In this document: one piece after another, positions 60,905 to 64,000 of the stretch
How the letters are laid out: each line of letters begins with the position of its first letter
Position numbering within the stretch: the stretch's first letter is position 1
NCBI RefSeq assembly: GCF_023702225.1
Contig: NZ_JAMQCO010000008.1
Location: 186,001-250,000 of the forward strand
Direction of reading: 5' to 3'
Source: Aureimonas altamirensis
GTDB lineage: Bacteria; Pseudomonadota; Alphaproteobacteria; Rhizobiales; Rhizobiaceae
DNA length: 64,000 nucleotides
Translations under genes and position numbers: made by a program
The notes under the pieces: model-generated
The model's input: the letters and a program-made list of their open reading frames with translations, nothing else
Databases searched by the model: none
What the model was told of the DNA's origin: nothing

Positions 60905-61701
60905 AGGGCCTGGCCAACCGCCTCCTGTTCGCCGCCGTCGGCCTCTTCATGGCGGCCCCCCTTGTGGTCATCGCCGGCGTCTCGCTGAACGAGAAGCGGT
61001 CGCTGACCTTTCCCCCACAGGGCCTGTCGCTGCGCTGGTATGCCGATATCTTCGCCGACGATGGCTGGCGCGCCGCGCTGACGGCCTCCGTCACGGTTGC
61101 GGCGCTGGGCGCGGCGCTGAGCGTGCTGATCGCGCTTCCGATCGCCTACGCGCTGTGGCGCCGCACGACGCGCCTCGGCCGCCTGGTCCAGTTGCTGGGT
61201 GTTTCGCCCTTCGTCCTGCCGCCCGTCATCACCGCGCTCGGCGCCCTGTCCTTCTGGATCACCGCCGGCTTCTACGGCCAGCATTTCACGGTGGTGATCA
61301 GCCATGCGATCTTCTTCACCTCCCTGCCGCTCGTCACGCTGACGCTGGGATTTGCGACGATCGACAAGGAGATGGTGGAGGCGTCGCGCTCCATGGGCGC
61401 GAACGAGCGCACCGTCCTCTCCACCATCGTGCTGCCGATGATCGCGCCGTACCTGATTTCGGGCTTCGCCTTCGCCTTCGTGCTGTCGCTCAACGAATAC
61501 ATCGTCGCCTACATGACCGTCGGCTTCACGCTGGAGACGATCCCGATCAAGATCTTCAATGCGCTGCGCTATGGCTACACGCCGGTCATGGCCAGCGTGA
61601 CGGTGTTCTTCGTCCTGATCGCCGTCGCCGTCTTCGGCGGTATCGCGCGCTTCGGAGACCTGCCGCGCCTGCTGGGAGCGTGGAAGTCGAACGACGGCTG
61701 A
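60901..61701 (+). CDS. ABC transporter permease, PotC/PotI-like
   Basis: This 266-residue permease has six membrane helices, with the EAA loop IDKEMVEASRSMGANERTVL near residue 155 and LNEYIVAYMTVG typical of PotC-type subunits. The start at 60901 is fixed by the ATGA overlap with the previous permease; the longer open frame back to 59947 is spurious. It is the last gene of the six-gene operon. Confidence 0.92.
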   Translation: MKGLANRLLFAAVGLFMAAPLVVIAGVSLNEKRSLTFPPQGLSLRWYADIFADDGWRAALTASVTVAALGAALSVLIALPIAYALWRRTTRLGRLVQLLGVSPFVLPPVITALGALSFWITAGFYGQHFTVVISHAIFFTSLPLVTLTLGFATIDKEMVEASRSMGANERTVLSTIVLPMIAPYLISGFAFAFVLSLNEYIVAYMTVGFTLETIPIKIFNALRYGYTPVMASVTVFFVLIAVAVFGGIARFGDLPRLLGAWKSNDG

Positions 61702-61775
61702 TCGCCCTGCCTTGAAATGATCCCGTTTGCGCGCTTCATGCAACCACAGGGACGCATGGAATACGGGCTGAAGAC

Positions 61776-62372
61776 ATGTCGCAAGCTGCCGATGGGCTGA
61801 GTTCCCTCATCGATTCGCCATTGACGTCCCTGATCCTCAATATCATCGGTGCGCTCGTCGGCGCGGCGCTCGTGTCGCTTGCGATCAAGACGCTGGCGCG
61901 CACCGTGTCGTCCTTCGCCTGGATCAAGGCCAACCGCGAGATCGCCAAGGGCGCCGATCTGGCCTCCCGGCTGCGCGAACGCGATCCGACGCGCATGCAG
62001 ATCGCGCTGATCGTGCAGCAATTCTCGGTCTATATCGTCCTGTCGCTGTTCACGATCGGCGCGGCCATCGCATGCCTTGCCTCGCATGGCAGCCGCTTCG
62101 ACTCCTGGTTTCCTCTGTGCGTCGGGCTCATTGCGCTCCTGTTCCAGAAGACGCACGAGGACTACGCACGCAGTTCCGAGCTGCTGCAGATGAAGCATCC
62201 GGGCATCGCACCGATCGAGGCGCGCGTCCGTGTCTTCTACCTGGCCCTGACACCGGAGCAGAAACACGAGATGGACCGTCGCCTTGGCGAGTTGCGCGCC
62301 AGTTTCGCCACCTTGCGCAATGGAGGCGGCGCCAACGGCCCCCATGGCGCGCCCGGCGCTCAGCCGGCCTGA
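61776..62372 (+). CDS. hypothetical membrane protein
   Basis: I do not recognise this 198-residue protein. It has three hydrophobic segments: [20 protein letters not shown] near residue 18, [18 protein letters not shown] near 85, and [12 protein letters not shown] near 112. The C-terminal half is cytoplasmic, charged and helical ([20 protein letters not shown]), with a Gly/Pro tail. Its last 13 bases overlap the 3' end of the convergent nadE. It is not obviously linked to the upstream transporter operon (74-nt gap). Confidence 0.6.
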   Translation: MSQAADGLSSLIDSPLTSLILNIIGALVGAALVSLAIKTLARTVSSFAWIKANREIAKGADLASRLRERDPTRMQIALIVQQFSVYIVLSLFTIGAAIACLASHGSRFDSWFPLCVGLIALLFQKTHEDYARSSELLQMKHPGIAPIEARVRVFYLALTPEQKHEMDRRLGELRASFATLRNGGGANGPHGAPGAQPA

Positions 62373-64000
62373 TCGAGCGCGGCTCGCAATTCGGCAATGA
62401 ATGCCGTGGCCTTCGCATCGGACGGGGCGCGCCAGTCCCCGCGCGGGGACAGCGCGCCGGCGGACGATACTTTCGGCCCGTTCGGCATCGCCGTCCGCTT
62501 GAACTGGCTGGTCTGGAAGAAGCGGAACAGGAAGCTCTCGAGCCAGCGGCCGATGGTCGGCAGATCGTAGGCGCGGCGCGCCTCGGCCGGGAAATTGGCC
62601 GGCCATCGGCCTGCCTCCGCATCGCCCCATGCCTGCAGCGCCAGGAATGCGACCTTGGACGGGGCCTGCCCGCCGCGCATGATATGGTACAGGAAGAAAT
62701 CGTGCAGGGCGTAGGGGCCGATCCGGTCTTCCGTGCTCTGCATCCGCCCTTCCGCATCGGCGGGCACCAGCTCCGGCGAAATCTCGGTGTCGAGAATATC
62801 CGCCAGCACGGCATCGGCCTCCGCATCGAACTGGCCGCTGGCGATGCACCAGCGTATCAGATGCTGGATCAGCGTCTTGGGTACGCCGGGGTTGACGGCG
62901 TAGTGGCTCATCTGGTCGCCGACGCCGTAGGTGCTCCAGCCCAGGGCGATCTCCGACAGGTCGCCGGTGCCGATCACGAAGCCGCCGCGCTGGTTGGCGA
63001 GGCGGAACAGATAATCCGTCCGCAGGCCCGCCTGGACGTTCTCGAAGGTCACGTCATAGGCCGGCTCGCCGGCGGCGAACGGATGGCCCATATCGGCCAG
63101 CATCTGCCGGGCGGCGGGGCGGATGTCGATTTCTCCGCCGGTGACGCCGAGCGCCCGCATCAGCCGCCATGCATTGGCCCTGGTGGCTTCCCCCGTTGCG
63201 AAGCCCGGCATGGTGAAGCCCAGGATACGCTCGCGCGGCAGGCCCATCCGGTCGCAGGCCTTGGCCGCGACGATCAGCGCATGCGTGGAGTCCAGCCCGC
63301 CCGACACGCCGATCACCAATGTTTCGCCGGGTGTCGCTTCGAAACGCCGGATCAGCCCGTGCACCTGGATGTTGAAGGCCTCGTAGCAATCGCGGTCGAG
63401 TTGCTCCGGCCGGTTGGGGACGAAGGGGAAGCGGCGGATTGCGCGTCTGAGCGGCATCGTCCGCCCGTGCGGCGCATGGGTGAATGGGATACGCCTGAAC
63501 ATCGTCTCCGGATCGCCCGCCGCCCGGACGGCATCGTTGAAAGTGCCGTTCCGCAGACGCTCCTGCCGGATGCGGGCAAGGTCGACATCGGCCAGAACGA
63601 CGGTTCCCTCCAGCGAAAACCGCTCGGACTCGGCCAGGAGTTCGCCCAGTTCATGCACCATGCCATGCCCGTCCCAGGCGACGTCGTTGGTGCTTTCGCC
63701 TGCGCCCGCGGCCGCATAGACATAGGCCGCCATGCACCGCATGGACTGCGATGCCGCCAGAAGATGCCGTTCCGCAGACTTGCCCACCGTTATGTTGGAA
63801 GCGGACAGGTTGCACAGGACGGTGGCTCCGGCGAGCGCGCCGACGGTGGAAGGCGGCGTCGGCGCCCAGTAGTCCTCGCAGATCTCGACATGGAAGACGA
63901 AGTCGGAAAGATCGGCTGCGGCGAAGACGAGGTCCGGCCCGAAGGGTACGTCCTGCCCGGCCAGTTCGACGGACAGTCCGGCAAGTCCGATGCCGGGCGC
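62360..64000 (-). CDS. nadE: glutamine-dependent NAD+ synthetase, N-terminus beyond window
   Basis: 546 residues are visible and the frame is open to the right edge, so the 5' part is missing. The nitrilase-type glutaminase domain comes first, with the catalytic Cys in [13 protein letters not shown] at about 63878 and [20 protein letters not shown] after it. The ammonia-dependent synthetase domain has the PP-loop [19 protein letters not shown] and ends with the subunit-interface region [20 protein letters not shown]. It makes NAD+ from deamido-NAD+. A GTG at 63787 gives a shorter apparent gene, but it lies inside the glutaminase domain and is not the start. Confidence 0.93.
   Translation of the reverse strand, partial: APGIGLAGLSVELAGQDVPFGPDLVFAAADLSDFVFHVEICEDYWAPTPPSTVGALAGATVLCNLSASNITVGKSAERHLLAASQSMRCMAAYVYAAAGAGESTNDVAWDGHGMVHELGELLAESERFSLEGTVVLADVDLARIRQERLRNGTFNDAVRAAGDPETMFRRIPFTHAPHGRTMPLRRAIRRFPFVPNRPEQLDRDCYEAFNIQVHGLIRRFEATPGETLVIGVSGGLDSTHALIVAAKACDRMGLPRERILGFTMPGFATGEATRANAWRLMRALGVTGGEIDIRPAARQMLADMGHPFAAGEPAYDVTFENVQAGLRTDYLFRLANQRGGFVIGTGDLSEIALGWSTYGVGDQMSHYAVNPGVPKTLIQHLIRWCIASGQFDAEADAVLADILDTEISPELVPADAEGRMQSTEDRIGPYALHDFFLYHIMRGGQAPSKVAFLALQAWGDAEAGRWPANFPAEARRAYDLPTIGRWLESFLFRFFQTSQFKRTAMPNGPKVSSAGALSPRGDWRAPSDAKATAFIAELRAALDQAG

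Noticed and set aside
62360-63787. nadE as a complete gene starting at GTG 63787
   Set aside because: The same frame continues upstream with the glutaminase catalytic ICEDYW and NLSASN motifs to the window edge, so the gene is truncated by the edge and not short.

Overview
The window is GC-rich bacterial chromosome, apart from one AT-rich patch near 49.3 kb. It is densely packed with ABC-transport and catabolic operons and shows no phage, insertion sequence or CRISPR. The type of organism is suggested by a rhizobial-type PHO box, a divergent dctA/dctBD pair with a -24/-12 promoter and tandem DctD-like sites, an fdoGHI-fdhE-selA-selB cluster, and many ATGA/GTGA stop-start overlaps. Together these point to an alphaproteobacterium of the Hyphomicrobiales (Rhizobiales) such as Rhizobiaceae or Aurantimonadaceae; genus is an inference I cannot prove.

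Left part (1-20 kb). The 5' end of a selenocysteine tRNA (selC) sits at the left edge. Next comes an eight-gene leftward operon for an unidentified cyclic ureide or pyrimidine/triazine-like compound. It encodes a biuret-hydrolase-like cysteine hydrolase, an NMT1/THI5-type ABC importer, an SDR, an allantoinase-like cyclic amidohydrolase, a barbiturase/cyanuric acid hydrolase family enzyme and a DUF3830 protein, with a divergent LysR regulator. To its right lies the selenoprotein module: selB, selA, fdhE and the three subunits of a membrane-bound formate dehydrogenase on the minus strand, and selD on the plus strand. The alpha subunit is interrupted by an in-frame TGA followed by a SECIS-like hairpin, so it is a selenoprotein and not a pseudogene. 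The genes making, charging, inserting and using Sec (selC, selA, selB, selD, fdoG) are all within 20 kb.

Middle (19-40 kb). This holds a proline-rich secreted protein, a MarR regulator, a BrnT/BrnA toxin-antitoxin pair, a fused indolepyruvate ferredoxin oxidoreductase with an Lrp-type regulator, an M20 dipeptidase and a YqaA-like membrane protein. It continues with a dihydroxyacetone kinase, a PhoX phosphatase behind a PHO box, an RND pump with two adaptor lipoproteins (TriABC-like), and an amaA-amaB pair for L-pipecolate/lysine catabolism.

Right part (40-64 kb). This holds a secreted SGNH-like hydrolase, an aspartate/alanine exchanger with aspartate 4-decarboxylase, and dctA with the divergent dctBD two-component genes. 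Then come a small acidic protein next to the AT-rich patch, a ytfQRT-yjfF sugar importer, and an MFS drug/H+ antiporter. A tightly coupled rightward operon follows (aminotransferase, ureohydrolase, PotFGHI-like importer), which probably takes up and hydrolyses a guanidino compound. Last are a small membrane protein and the 3' portion of a glutamine-dependent NAD+ synthetase that runs off the right edge. The two regions most likely to hide undescribed chemistry are the cyclic-ureide operon (0.6-9.0 kb) and the guanidino operon (55.6-61.7 kb).
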